Assembly (NCBI RefSeq): GCF_023159225.1
Contig: NC_063170.1
Coordinates: forward strand, 57,681,708-57,745,707
Direction of reading: 5' to 3'
Source: Perognathus longimembris pacificus
Taxonomy: Eukaryota; Chordata; Mammalia; Rodentia; Heteromyidae
Length of the DNA stretch: 64,000 bases
Shown one piece after another: positions 33,885 through 44,569 of the stretch; position 1 is the first letter of the stretch; the number at the start of each line of letters is the position of its first letter. The notes beneath the pieces were generated by a model. It did no database searches. It had not been told where the DNA came from and worked only from the letters and a program-made list of their open reading frames with translations. The translations under genes and the position numbers were made by a program.

Positions 33885-33995
33885 AGAACGGTTTAGTTCA
33901 CACAGCGGGAACTCATGGGAGTTGGTGAGTGGAGCCCACCTCTGCCTGGCTTCAAGGCCCTCATTCACTGCACCAGGACACTTGGGATTCGACCG
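33885..33995 (-). mobile_element. MIR fragment, minus strand
   Basis: gtttagttcacacagcggga, gtggagcccacctctgcctg, ctcattcactgcaccagg resemble the antisense box B and 5' part of MIR. Confidence 0.5.
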
Positions 33996-34079
33996 GAAGC
34001 AGAGCAAAAAGCCCCGAGAGATCAGGGACAAACTGCAGGCCTCAGGACTGTGCGGATTCTTAATTGCTTTAATTCAATT

Positions 34080-34274
34080 GTTAGCCAGTCCAGGGCCTTG
34101 AACTCAGGGCCTGAGCACTGTCCCTGGCTTCTTTTTGCTTAAGGCTAGCACTCTGTCACTTGAGCCACAGTACCACTTCTGGCCATTTTCTAGATATGTG
34201 GTGCTGGGGAATCGAACCCAGGGCTTCATGTGTATGAGGTAAGCACTCTTGCCACTAGGCCATATTCCCAGCCC
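34080..34274 (-). mobile_element. IDL-Geo SINE, minus strand, almost no tail
   Basis: Complete antisense dimer but only gtta where a T-tail is expected. Target duplication taattcaatt lies at 34070-34079 and 34275-34284. Confidence 0.92.
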
Positions 34275-34284
34275 TAATTCAATT

Positions 34285-34514
34285 TTTAAAACTTTTTTTT
34301 TGTAATAAAAGATAACAGTACTTGACTCACCATCCTTATAGACCTTCACATGGGTCTCCAGTGAGTGGGAAAGGAAAGAACAGAGGGCCCAAGTTTGTGG
34401 TTATAAATCTTAGAAAATAAATCTCCAGTAGCAGGAAGGAGGGAGGAATTGATGAGTGGATGGAGGCATAATTAAGTGGAAAGGGGCAATGGCCTGGCCC
34501 TGCCCACTTCAAGT
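34285..34514. other. Unique non-coding DNA
   Basis: Nothing recognised; it runs into the CT-rich tract. Confidence 0.4.
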
Positions 34515-34616
34515 GCTCTCTCTCTCTCTCTTTCTCTCTCTCTCTTTCTCTCCCTCTCCCTCTCCCTCTCTCTCTCCCCTTCTCACTCTCTCCCTCTCTC
34601 TCTCCCTCTTCCCCCC
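34515..34616. repeat. Imperfect (CT)n polypyrimidine tract
   Basis: About 100 bp of CT, CCCT and TCTC units. The Ser/Leu and Arg/Glu frames over it are artefacts. Confidence 0.95.
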
Positions 34617-34619
34617 CTC

Positions 34620-35450
34620 CCATTGAAGTTGCTGGGCAGGAATTCCCCAGCTCTGCCAGGGACAGGGGCATGGAGAGGAGGGGGCTAGGACAGCTGGAAC
34701 TGCCAGGGAAGAGACATAGATCACGCTTTCTTCCACCCACAATCTTCAGTTAAATGGAGAGGGAGGGTCACTGAGAGCCTGGGAGATAGGGGGAGGGGAC
34801 TGCTGGATCACAACTAAGCAAGAATGGAGGGAAGCAAAGGATAACAGTTGATAAATGGAGGGGATAGACGCTTCCACTAGCTACAGAGACACAATGCCTA
34901 TATCCAGGATCCATGTGGCAATGACATCCTAGGACCACTGGGAAGGCTAGGTCAAATTGTGGGGACACCCAGCTCTCATTACCCCACCTCAGAGCATTAT
35001 CAAGATTTCTACTTCCTGTAATTCACACCATTTCCTTTCCCCACCCACCCAATTTCCTACAGTGTCCACAGGGAGGTGGACAGTCCACTAAAATGCCTTC
35101 CTGAGCCTGATCTCACTTCCTAGGAGACAGAGGAAGCGCCCCAGGTGTTGTCTATGAAGCTATCTGTGAGAGGAGACAGCGGGGCCTCAGAATGCTCCAT
35201 CTTGAGTGCAGCTTGCAGGCTACCCGGGTCACTCATAGAACTAACACAAATAGACACACACTCCACACACCGTGATCTCTCAACGGCGCACACCTGAGCT
35301 CCCAGACTGGGCATAGTAGCATCATGTCTGTCGCTTCCTAATGAACAGAGGGGAAACTCAAAACACAGCATACCAAATTTTCCAAAATGTAAGCCATTCC
35401 ACATTTCCTAGGAGTTAGTATTTTATTGGTATATTCTACAAATACCGAGG
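34620..35450. other. Unique non-coding DNA
   Basis: No element recognised. Confidence 0.4.
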
Positions 35451-35718
35451 CGTGTGTGTTTGTGTGTATTTGTGTGTGTGAAAGAGAAAGAGAGCATATG
35501 TGTGTTTGCCTGTCCATGAGTTTTTCTGCTCAAGGCTAATTAGTGTATACACGTACATAAACATATATGAAGTTCATGGAAATATATAGCATATACATAT
35601 CCAGTATATATACACGGTATGTAAACTGTATATTTCTACATATACAGTCTCTTGATGCATACACATATAGACATATGTACGAGTGCACTATATGTGTATG
35701 TATACATGTGTGTAGGTT
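35450..35718. repeat. Degenerate TG/TA-rich low-complexity region
   Basis: Interrupted TGTG, GTATAC and CATATA runs (35453-35480 and 35545-35715), with an AGAGAA tract in between. Confidence 0.8.
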
Positions 35719-35719
35719 T

Positions 35720-36415
35720 CAGGCACCCATTGATGATTCTAGAACATACCCTGTACCAATAGGGGTTGGCCATTGTCCTCCTTTCCTTACAACTGTGAAG
35801 ACATGTCAGCTTGCTCCTTTCAAAGCCAGCAGGAGACTGCCCGCATTCTAACTCAGTCTTTCATGCTATAACTCCACGAGTGACATCTCACTACTCTTAC
35901 TGTGTCCTTTGGGTTAGAAGCAGTCACAGATCCCAGACTTGATCATGAATGGTTGTGTTGAAATTAACCCTGTTGTCTCTTTGTACCAGTTGTATCGATT
36001 GACATGTGCTAGTTTTTTGTTTTTTCTTGAGCTTGGGCCCTCCAGCATATTTCTCATTTCTCTGCCTACATTTAAGAAAGGTGAGGATAGGACTGATTGG
36101 GTAATAGGCTTTGTAGCAGAGAAAGCTTTCATAATTGTGCATTGCACACACAAATGAGGTTACATGGCCTATGTGACACCAGCCCTTTGGCGCCAGGAAG
36201 GTTTTGGCAGATGGCTTCATCAGGCTAAACCTCAGTGTCTTTACCTACAAAAAAGGGGTTACTGACGCTTTCTGGAAAATCTTGTACAGTGTACCTCAGT
36301 CCCTCTCTGAGGTCCCAATCTTACTTGCCCTGAGATAAATGTACACTCTTCCCCATTGGACGCCAGGCCTTGCCTCTGTCCAGGTCACTATGCTGAGCTG
36401 CATACATTCACTGTA
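35720..36415. other. Unique non-coding DNA
   Basis: Nothing recognised. Confidence 0.4.
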
Positions 36416-36419
36416 ATTG

Positions 36420-36600
36420 CCTCCTGGCCTCCAGTTCCTCCCTGCCTCAGTGCCTTTGCATGTGCTGTTCCTCAGCCTGGAATGCCCTTCCTGTAGGTTC
36501 ATTGTGTCTCCTTCTCCTTGTGTGGGACTCCCCTCGAAGAGACCCTGCTACACCCTTCCATTTGCCACATGCATCGTATTGCCCTTCTTTATCTCCCTTA
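36420..36600 (+). mobile_element. Probable L2 fragment
   Basis: tgcctcagtgcctttgcatg, tgctgttcctcagcctggaa and tgcccttcctgtaggttcat match the 3' part of L2 as I remember it. Confidence 0.6.
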
Positions 36601-36604
36601 TGAC

Positions 36605-36905
36605 AACGAGAAAAGAGGAAAGAGTTTGAATTTGATCAACGTACAATCCAAGTGCGTATGGAAACACGACAATGAAACCTTTCTGTATAATTAAAACGAA
36701 CTAATGAAAATTAAAAAGCATGGTCCCATGCGAAACTCTCTTCAAAGAGGACACATGATTGCTGGCTGCCCCTCCTGGAAGATGCCAGCTTGGAACAGAG
36801 ACTACATTGCATTCAAGTACAATTCCTAAGATACAGTTGAAACAGACACACAGAGGGGTCGTATGAGAGACAAACTTACAGCAATTTCCCCCTTCACCCC
36901 CTTCC
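36605..36905. other. Unique non-coding DNA
   Basis: Nothing recognised. Confidence 0.4.
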
Positions 36906-36912
36906 CATCACT

Positions 36913-37133
36913 GCAGTGCTTGGGCTTGAACTCAGGGCCTCTTGCTCTTGCTTGACTTTTTGGATCAAGGTTGCTGCTCTACCACTGAAACCACAACAAT
37001 ACTTCTGGTTTCTGAGCAGTGAATGAGAGATAAGAGTCTCATGGGGACTTTTCTGCCTGGCTTCAAACCGTGATCCTCAGATCTCAGCCTCCTGAGTAGC
37101 TAGGATGACAGGCGCCAGCCACCTGAGCCCAGC
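36913..37133 (-). mobile_element. B1-Geo composite SINE, minus strand
   Basis: Antisense Geo module (gggcttgaactcagggcctc ... gctctaccactgaaaccaca) followed by antisense B1 (ctcagcctcctgagtagcta). Confidence 0.85.
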
Positions 37134-37215
37134 CGCTTCTGGCATTTTGACGGTTAATTGGAGATTAACCTCGCCCCTTAGGCATGAGCCACAGGTGTGA
37201 GCCACTGGTGCCCAG
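37134..37215 (-). mobile_element. Second B1-Geo fragment, minus strand, internally deleted
   Basis: cttctggcattttgacggtt and aattggagattaacctcg, then ggtgtgagccactggtgccc. The middle of B1 is missing. It directly abuts the previous copy. Confidence 0.65.
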
Positions 37216-37690
37216 ATGTAGTGGTTTTATATTCAGGGTAAAATGATGTTGCCAGAACTGACCTAAATTCCTTCTTCTGAACCACTGGGTCCTTCTTTTT
37301 CCATTTTTTTTAAACCACTTGGTCCTTTCTGGAAAGGGAAGTAGCTAAGATAGATAGAAATTTATTGCCTGGCGCACAATAATAGCAAATCAAATGGAAA
37401 TTATAGCAACATCTAATTATAGTGTTGTTAGAAATTCATGAGGTAAAAAAGAAATGAGGGAATACGTCCACTAAATCGTTTTTTAAATTATTCTCCTTTG
37501 TGTAAATCCACTTATAGCACTGTAAATTAATCTATAATTATAGTGCTGATTTATTGAAATACATACGGGAGGTTTAGAGAAATGGCTTAAAATAATCATT
37601 TTATTTTACTTTCTCAAAGGATTTGAACAATTAGATTTTCAGGATTGTGCAAGGAGTGGGGAATTTTTTTGTTGATTTGTTTTTTTCTGT
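37216..37690. other. AT-rich unique DNA
   Basis: Nothing recognised. Confidence 0.4.
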
Positions 37691-37692
37691 TT

Positions 37693-37993
37693 TTGGCAGT
37701 GTTGGGGTTTGAACTCAGGGCCTCATTCTTGCTAGTTAGGTGCTCAGCCACTTTGTCCACACAGCACTGGCATTCTTTTTCCTCTGGAAAAGAAACTGGA
37801 ATTTCTTCTCTCTGTGCATCTCTCTTTATCTTACTGTGATTCGTTCTCTCATCTTTAATTTTTTTTTAAACTTCCTTTTTTCTACATAGGGACTGGCAAA
37901 TTTCTCTGCCCTTTCTGGCTTGGCTGGCCTTGAACCACAATCCTTCCATTGTCAGCCTCCAGAGCAGTTAGGATTACAGGTGGGAGCCACGAG
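37693..37993 (-). mobile_element. ID-like and B1-like pair, minus strand (B1-ID type)
   Basis: Antisense ID at 37693-37772 (ttggggtttgaactcagggc), about 100 bp of other sequence, then antisense B1 at about 37880-37993 (ggccttgaaccacaatcctt, ggattacaggtgggagccac). The minus-strand order is B1 then ID. Confidence 0.6.
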
Positions 37994-38009
37994 TGTCGAA
38001 ATGCTTTAT

Positions 38010-38028
38010 CATCATCATCATCATCATT
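38010..38028. repeat. Short (ATC)n tract
   Basis: Six ATC units. Confidence 0.9.
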
Positions 38029-38106
38029 TTAACATTTGCTATGGCTTTTGAACATTTTTATTGGCATGGGGGTGAGCAGAAAAAGCATCAAAACTTTTTG
38101 TCAGAC

Positions 38107-38121
38107 ACTGCCATCTACTGG
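38107..38121 (-). promoter_or_regulatory. CTCF consensus match 1 (15/15)
   Basis: On the minus strand ccagtagatggcagt fits CCASYAGRKGGCRSY at every position. It lies in the first copy of a 32-bp tandem duplication. No SINE or L1 signature overlaps it. Confidence 0.6.
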
Positions 38122-38171
38122 TAAATCTCCAAAATGCAACTGCCACCTACTGGTAAATCTCCAAAAGGCAA
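38108..38171. repeat. 32-bp tandem duplication carrying two CTCF-type motifs
   Basis: Two adjacent 32-bp copies (38108-38139 and 38140-38171) differing at two positions: ctgccatctactgg versus ctgccacctactgg, and aaaatgcaa versus aaaaggcaa. Confidence 0.95.
38139..38153 (-). promoter_or_regulatory. CTCF consensus match 2 (15/15)
   Basis: On the minus strand ccagtaggtggcagt fits CCASYAGRKGGCRSY at every position. It sits 32 bp from the first motif, in the same orientation. The single T/C difference between the copies falls on a degenerate R position, so both remain consensus. Confidence 0.6.
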
Positions 38172-38361
38172 CTTTGGACTCCTTCCTTTCTCAGAAAAAA
38201 ATGTAAATCAGTGCTCCAAAAACTTATTATTCAAATTCATGTAAAACTTGGGGTTCAGCTCAGAGTTCTGTTTGAACATTAACTGAGGATAAACAACATT
38301 GAAGCTATCAAAATTGCTTGATAAATACTGGATTTACAGACTACAGTAGAAATGCCAATTG
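38172..38361. other. Unique non-coding DNA
   Basis: Nothing recognised. Confidence 0.4.
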
Positions 38362-38375
38362 CAGATTTTTTTTTT

Positions 38376-38574
38376 TTTTTTTGGCCAGTCCTGGGCCTTG
38401 GACTCAGGGCCTGAGCACTGTCCCTGGCTTCTTCCCGCTCAAGGCTAGCACTCTGCCACTTGAGCCACAGCGCCGCTTCTGGCCGTTTTCTGTATATGTG
38501 GTGCTGGGGAATCGAACCTAGGGCCTCGTGTATCCGAGGCAGGCACTCTTGCCACTAGGCTATATCCCCAGCCC
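38376..38574 (-). mobile_element. IDL-Geo SINE, minus strand, young subfamily
   Basis: Complete antisense dimer with cttcccgctcaaggc and gaacctagggcctcgtgta, the same variants as the copies at 293 and 13038. Target duplication cagattttttttt is present at 38362 and at 38575 onward, its end blurred by the T-tail. Confidence 0.94.
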
Positions 38575-38599
38575 CAGATTTTTTTTTTCTTTAAAAAAA

Positions 38600-39410
38600 T
38601 TCCCCCTTTAAGAAAATGAGTATTGCTGTCATTTAACCATCGGCATGAGTTTAGAGCAGCAAATTAAAGCCTAGAGCCCCACTGTCCCCACAGCTGACTA
38701 GATTAAGGCTAAATTAGTTTAATTGTCTTGGTCAAATGCCCATCACAGGGCTCTCTCTTCACTCCATGTGGAGATAATAAAAACTGACAGGTCTAAAATA
38801 TGAGAGTTGTGTGTGTGCTTGGCACTAATGTGAGCCCATTGCTGACTGCAGCCTGTCGTTAGTGAGTCTCAGCCTGCATCCACTTCAGACACGGGCACAT
38901 CATTCTGGGCACTGCTGGGAATGTAGACCCTGGGAAACCAGGGAGGTCACAGATAAAGGGCAAAGGGTAAAGGTTGTTCCTGCTGTTGAATGTGTGGACT
39001 GAGGAAATGAACCTGTCTCTGCATCAGCCTCGTGCTCATTCCCCTTCAGTGGGATGCCCCCCCTTCCAGATGGGTTCATGTGACTTTCCTGGATTGAACT
39101 TCTCCCTCCCCAATCTTCCTCAGTTGGAAAGCAAATATCACTTCCTCCACTCCACCTCCTGCCAGGTTAAAGCAGCTTTACCAATAGTGGTAATGACCTT
39201 CTCAGAGGTGAAGATTCGGCAGCCCTTCCAGGAAGGCGATTTCTAGGTCAGGCATGGTGTTCCTAGCTTTTTCTTGGGTTCTTGAGAAACAGCACGGTGT
39301 TTGACGTGGCTTCTTGGTGAAGCAAATGTGAGCTGCAGCCCTTAGTATCTAGGGTCCTGCTGCCAGGGGCTTTCTGCCTGAACTTCCTGCTCAGGATTTC
39401 TAATTCACCC
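38600..39410. other. Unique non-coding DNA
   Basis: No recognised element. A 90-codon frame (38974-39246) has no domain I recognise. A short (AC)n tract lies at 39413-39433. Confidence 0.4.
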
Positions 39411-39617
39411 CCCCCCACACACACACACACACTTACAGGTGGACCTACCGGCTCAACGAACATCCCTTGACACTCTGTGGGTTGTGTGTGTATAATGTGC
39501 ACCATGTCATGAAATACATTTGTGTTCCCAAAGCAGCTCTCAGTTTTATGGCTTGGTTTCCCAAGTGGTGTATGACATCTTCCCCTTCCTCGAAATGAGT
39601 TAAGACCCTCTGTGATT

Positions 39618-39835
39618 GTTGTGCCAGTACTGGGGCTTGAACTCAGTGTTCTCCCTTCGCTCTTTCACTTGCGGCTGGTGCTCTATCACCGAGGCCACAG
39701 CTCCACTTCTGGCTTTTGGGTAGTTATTTGGAGATGAAGAGTCTCACCGACTTTCCTGCCCGGCTTAACTTGGAACCACAATCCTGAGCTGTTAGCCTCC
39801 TGAATCACTAGGATTACAAGTGTGACCCATAGGAG
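39618..39835 (-). mobile_element. B1-Geo composite SINE, minus strand
   Basis: Antisense Geo (ggggcttgaactcagtgttc ... ctccacttctggctttt), then antisense B1 (cttggaaccacaatcctgag, tagcctcctgaatcacta, ggattacaagtgtgaccc). Confidence 0.85.
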
Positions 39836-39839
39836 AGTT

Positions 39840-40430
39840 AAAGTCCCAAACAGAGTGTTCAGCATGGAAATATTACTTTAAACACGATGAACAAAACAGA
39901 GGTCAAAATGATTACTGAACCAACACATAGTGACTGTCATTTGGATGCGAGGTGGCTGTTTGGACCCACTGCAAATCACATAATAACCACCAGCAGCCCA
40001 TCTGCCCACAGTGCGCAGTCTGTAATTGGAAATGATGGAGTCATTACCATGATCGTAACTGGGTCTGATTTGCCTGAAGGAAACTAAGCTCTGACCTTCG
40101 AGGAGGTCAGCGTTTTACCAGCAGACTTCGATTGCCAGCAGAATAAAATGTTTCTATGATGATCCAAGGACTGGCCAATTACTCCGGGGGGTTGTAGAAC
40201 ACATCTTTGATTAGAGGATTAGTGAGAAACTCCAATAATGCTGAGGTAGAAGATTGCCTAATACATAACTCCCTTCCATTCACTAGTAAGTCCAGGAAAA
40301 ACACAGTTTAATAAAAAGAAGTTCTGCCCCCGCTGAATTAAGCATGCTTTATTGGATGGCTAATACTCATACTTCGATTTTATTACTCAGTGAAAACAAG
40401 TGTGAGTTAAAAAAAAAAAGACATCAGCTT
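39840..40430. promoter_or_regulatory. Repeat-free stretch rich in homeodomain-type cores; candidate enhancer
   Basis: No repeat family is seen. Homeodomain cores are clustered: gtaattgg (40022-40029), gtcattacc (40040-40048), ccaattact (40175-40183), tgattagaggattag (40208-40222, containing an OTX/PITX-type GGATTA) and gctaatactc near 40360. Function is inferred from motif density only. Confidence 0.3.
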
Positions 40431-40444
40431 GGAAATGTGAGGGT

Positions 40445-40560
40445 CTTGACTTTCAATCTCTCTTCCTGGGGGATGATCTTGCAATAGGATCTTGAGAAAT
40501 TAACCCACTGCCTACAAGAATAATTTTTGATCTGTAAGATGAGAAATTTAATCTTGGTAT
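40445..40560 (+). mobile_element. Possible MIR fragment
   Basis: gagggtcttgactttcaatc, gatcttgagaaattaaccca, tgatctgtaagatgagaaat follow the MIR order loosely. Confidence 0.45.
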
Positions 40561-40564
40561 TATT

Positions 40565-41257
40565 CAGAGAAGCTGAACCAACTGGTATACCTGAGACTCA
40601 CTGGACCATTACTGGAAGCCAGCATTTCCACTGCAGTGGAAAGAGACAGGGGGTGAAAATACTTGTCAGAATGTTCTCTTGAGGGGCCTAGAGCTTTATT
40701 AGCCAATGTCAGACCCCAAAGACATGAACTTCCTGTACCTTGCAATAGGATCAATAGGGCCATGAGGAGCTCTGACCCTAAGGCTGAACGATGCAGGACA
40801 GGCTGGGCCTAGGGCAGGATGCAGAGACGACCATGAAGCCTCCGCCATGGTCCGAAGCGGGCCTACGGTATGGGAGGCAGGTCATGGCAGGGCCTCTGTT
40901 ATGCTGGGATGGAGTATTTTGTAGTCAGGGGGGATCTGGATGACAGAAGGGACTAGCAGCTGAGGGCAACTTTTCCACGCTGACATTATTAGGAAGGCAA
41001 AAGCCAGAAGCCATGCCACAGAAACAAATTTTGATTTTTTAGGGTGCCGTGTGGGTGGAAGAGAGCTCCATCTAGCTGGAACTCGCTCCCCTGGATCTCA
41101 CTGATTGTTCCTTGTGCTCCTGGTGGGCCTATCTTGCCTGCCTCATCTAACATTGTTTTTGTAGGCTGCCACCACTACTCTGTTATTGTGTGGGCCAGAT
41201 TCACTGGTAGCCTCTGATAATCCTGCAATCTGTGAGTGTGATTTTAGTTTGGAAAAA

Positions 41258-41290
<33 letters not shown>

Positions 41291-42410
41291 CATTAAAATA
41301 GTTCTTGCAATGAGATCATCTTGGATTATCATCTAGGTGGGCCCTAAATTGGCTAACCAGTGTCCTGAGGAAAGACAACAACTCTACAGCTGCCTAGAGT
41401 GAAGGTTACACTGCATTCTGAATGTGTTAAATGTCACTCATGGTGCATTTTTATGGTCCGTGTATTGTACAGCCACAAAAAACCACACCACACAGCACTG
41501 TATTATGGCTATCAGAATTAGGAGTCTCTTGGATCTATTGCTTTCTGAGTACTGCAGCAGTTAAAAATAAGTCAATAAAAAGGGGGGAAAGTGGGATACT
41601 TTGCAAAGGTGGTTATTTATGTTGACCAAAAGAACAAAACCCAACTCAACGGGAGGGCACTGGTTTGAAGAATAACAGCTTCTGCTGTCTGGCTGACCTG
41701 TGAAGTCTAACAAACCCATGAAATCCAGCTGTTTGCAGTCCCATTGTGAAGAGTAAATGTTTGTTAACTTGAATAAATAGTTACTCTTCCCTAAGTTCCA
41801 AATCCTCAGTCCTGCTGAGAACTTTTCAGAGTCTTGGAGGCAGGAATCCTTGAGAAAACCCCCAAAACTAACATGTCTGGCATAGTTCTGCCTTCAAGTA
41901 AGCATCTCTAGCTAGGTTCCGAGGGACCTGAGGTTAAGCAAACAGCTGGTTTTCCTGGACAATAGAGGGGTCAACTCCGCTCCAAGACTTGAATGACTTC
42001 TCTCCCATTGTCTGGTCTGGCTCAGCTTTTCTCTGGGTGAACACTTTCTTTAGGACAAAGAAAATGCTGTCACATAAATCAAATGTTCTTTAACCAAACA
42101 ATCTATCTTATTGGCTAAAGTGGGCAGACATTATTTCAATAAGCAAATAAGAAGAGGAGGGGGGCAGCTGACTGGGGGGTGGGGTGGCTAGACTCATTCC
42201 TACTCAGGACAAAAGAGAGACTCTTGCTTTCTACTTTGACAACTGAGAGAGAAGGAAGGCAAACATTTTTAGGTAGGAGCAGCATGAAAAAGAACAGCTG
42301 TGGAAACTATTTAGAAGATGAAACTTAGAGCATACACAAATAGAGTGGGAGTGAAAATAAATAAATAAATAAAAGGATGTACCAGGACATCTATGAGGGT
42401 TTGATATTTT
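40565..42410. other. Unique non-coding DNA with a (TG)n tract
   Basis: (TG)14 at 41261-41289. Around 41995-42140 SOX- and FOX-like cores are present (cccattgtct, aaccaaacaatc, ataagcaaataag). No open frame of note. Confidence 0.4.
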
Positions 42411-42412
42411 AG

Positions 42413-42495
42413 TCCTTTTTTTAAAAAATTGAACCCAAGACCTTCCAAAAGCAAACTTTGAGCTCTACCACTCAGCTCTTCTCCCAGCCAATGCT
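42413..42495 (-). mobile_element. ID-like SINE fragment, antisense
   Basis: aaaattgaacccaagacctt, gagctctaccactcagctct, tctcccagcc resemble an antisense ID monomer, diverged. Confidence 0.6.
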
Positions 42496-42589
42496 TTTTA
42501 TATCTTACTTCTTTGAAATTAGAAAAAAAAAAAGAAATCCTTTGTGATTTCCATGATATTAGTCAGCGTCATTTGGACAGGATCACCTT

Positions 42590-42690
42590 CGAGTGTCTAT
42601 TCTATGCATGTTGATGCATTCAGTCCTTTGAATAGTGAGGAGGCAGTTATTCTCACCAACCCTGTTTCAGCAAATGGACACATGATGTCC
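42590..42690 (-). mobile_element. Possible MIR fragment, minus strand
   Basis: tattctatgcatgttgatgc, gaggaggcagttattctcac and tttcagcaaatgg follow the antisense MIR 5' order. Confidence 0.5.
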
Positions 42691-42990
42691 GGGGCGGGGC
42701 ACTTCTTGTGACGATGTCCAATAGCTGAGCTGGTTCCAGGTGATTGGATGTCACACCTCGCCTGTGTGTAAGACAACTCCCACAACCCCAGGACACCTGG
42801 AGGAGGTCAGGGGAGGACGTGGAGGGTCGCCTGCTGCTGCACCTGCCCAGAACCCACCCCTCGGTTCCATCGTTATTCACCTGACCTTCATCTGCCTGGC
42901 AGTCTCCCCGTGCTCAGACGGAGTCTTACCCCCACCAGCCCCTCAGCCCTCGACACCCTGGAATGGCCGTTCCCTGCCCCCCCCCCCAAT
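42691..42990. promoter_or_regulatory. GC-richer patch with GC box, E-box and T-box-like motifs
   Basis: It contains ggggcggggc (42691-42700), ccaggtgattgg (E-box and inverted CCAAT), tcacacct (T-box half-site), cacctgaccttc, and more CpGs than the surroundings. It ends in a C12 run near 42978. No downstream gene is evident, so promoter function is speculative. Confidence 0.3.
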
Positions 42991-43045
42991 AGATGGCAGG
43001 TTCTGTGTGTCCCTCTCATGAATATGTAAATGTCCTTCAATGACT

Positions 43046-43048
<3 letters not shown>

Positions 43049-43081
<33 letters not shown>

Positions 43082-43105
43082 GCACACACACACACACACA
43101 CACAC
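43049..43105. repeat. Compound (CT)n(CA)n microsatellite
   Basis: About 14 CT units followed by about 14 CA units. Confidence 0.97.
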
Positions 43106-43109
43106 CCTG

Positions 43110-43670
43110 CTCCCCGCTCCCTCTCCTGCGCCTGTTCTGTCTGCAGGTTGTGTTAAAGTGAAATAAAGGATGGATCACAAGTAAGGAAGAAGAAATGGAC
43201 GTCACTGAGGGATAAACCAGCATTTTAAAGTAGGAGAAAATAAGAAGGATGCACAGAAAGGATAATGATGGTAGCAGTAACAACAATAATCCTTAAAAGG
43301 AAACCCAGAGAAGAGGTGCTTCATGCTGACTTGGAGAGGAAGGAGTTGCCTCGACGGATGGGAGGGGGAAGGGCAGGCATTGAGGCCTGAGTTCACCTTG
43401 GGGGTGCTCTGGGACCATGTTCACAGAGCATACCCGGGAAAACCAAGCAAACAGAAATTGCCCTCATTAATTGTGCAACTATAAGCCCTGGATCAGAGAA
43501 TCCCAAAGAAAGTGCTGACAGTTTTCACTGTGGTCACTGAAGGAAGTCTGGCTCAAGGGAGTGCATTACAGGGGCATCTACGTGGGGTTCTCCCATTTGC
43601 CTGGAGTAAGATTATTCAATATGCAAACCAGGAGCCCAGCTGTGGGTGTCCTGCAGGAGGCGCTCATGAG
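43110..43670. other. Unique non-coding DNA
   Basis: No gene. cctgcaggaggcgct at 43650-43664 is a 13/15 CTCF-type match, weak. Confidence 0.4.
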
Positions 43671-43674
43671 TGGA

Positions 43675-43680
43675 GTGTGT

Positions 43681-43733
<53 letters not shown>
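43675..43733. repeat. (GT)n microsatellite
   Basis: About 29 GT units with one GTAT interruption. Confidence 0.97.
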
Positions 43734-43734
<1 letters not shown>

Positions 43735-43952
43735 CTTCACTGGGGGAATTCTGGGGCACACCATTCCAGTGTGGGAACTGAGGGTGTCACATGACAACAG
43801 GGCCATTGGACTCTCCCTGAGGGAACTTGACCCTTTATAACCTCCATGAACTGCTGAGCACTGACTGTGCATTAGGATTTTTTTTTTCAGATACAGTACC
43901 TTTTTTCAAAGTGAAAAATGTAACTTCACCTGGGATGAACTAATTTAGGTTG

Positions 43953-44302
43953 GTAGCAGAACTGGGGCTTGAACTCAGGGGCTTCATGCTGGCGAGGCAA
44001 GTATTCTATCATTGAGCCATACCTCCAGGGGCTTTATGCAGTTTTGTTTTGTTTTTTAAGACAGGGTCTCATTTCCTACCTGGCTGTGTGCTAGGACCAG
44101 GATCCACCACTTTTAGGCTTCCCATCAGAGCTAGGATAACTGATGTATATTACTCTACCCAGTTCTCAGTTGAGAAGGGGTCTCAAAAATGTTTTTGCCT
44201 GGAGCGGGGGTGAGGGGTGGGGGTGGGGGTGGAGAGGGCATCAAATCCTATCTCAGCCTCCCAAGGAGCTGGGATTCTAGGTGTGAGCCACTGGTACCTT
44301 GC
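43953..44302 (-). mobile_element. B1-B1-ID trimeric SINE, minus strand
   Basis: Plus-strand order is antisense ID (43953-44035, ggggcttgaactcagggg), antisense B1 (about 44060-44162, gacagggtctcatttcctac) and a second antisense B1 end (44200-44300, cagcctcccaaggagctg, gtgtgagccactggtac). The element thus reads B1-B1-ID on the minus strand. Confidence 0.65.
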
Positions 44303-44304
44303 AA

Positions 44305-44558
44305 GATGAACTATTTTGAAGTCTATAACTCAGAGGCAACTCTCTTTAGTTCCAACACGCATGATTTAAGTCTCAACAGCATTCCAAAAGGTCAAGTATT
44401 TACTGTCTGCACTTTCAAGTGGCAGAAGGAAGGCTGGGAGAGCTTCAGCAGTTTGATCAGGACTAGATAGTAAGAGTTGAAGGTGGTATCAAAGTTATGT
44501 TAATTCTGCAACACCATCTTAAATAAAGGAGTGGTGAGAAAGAACCCCCAAATTCTAA
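44305..44558. other. Unique non-coding DNA
   Basis: Nothing recognised. Confidence 0.4.
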
Positions 44559-44569
44559 CCCTATTTTTT

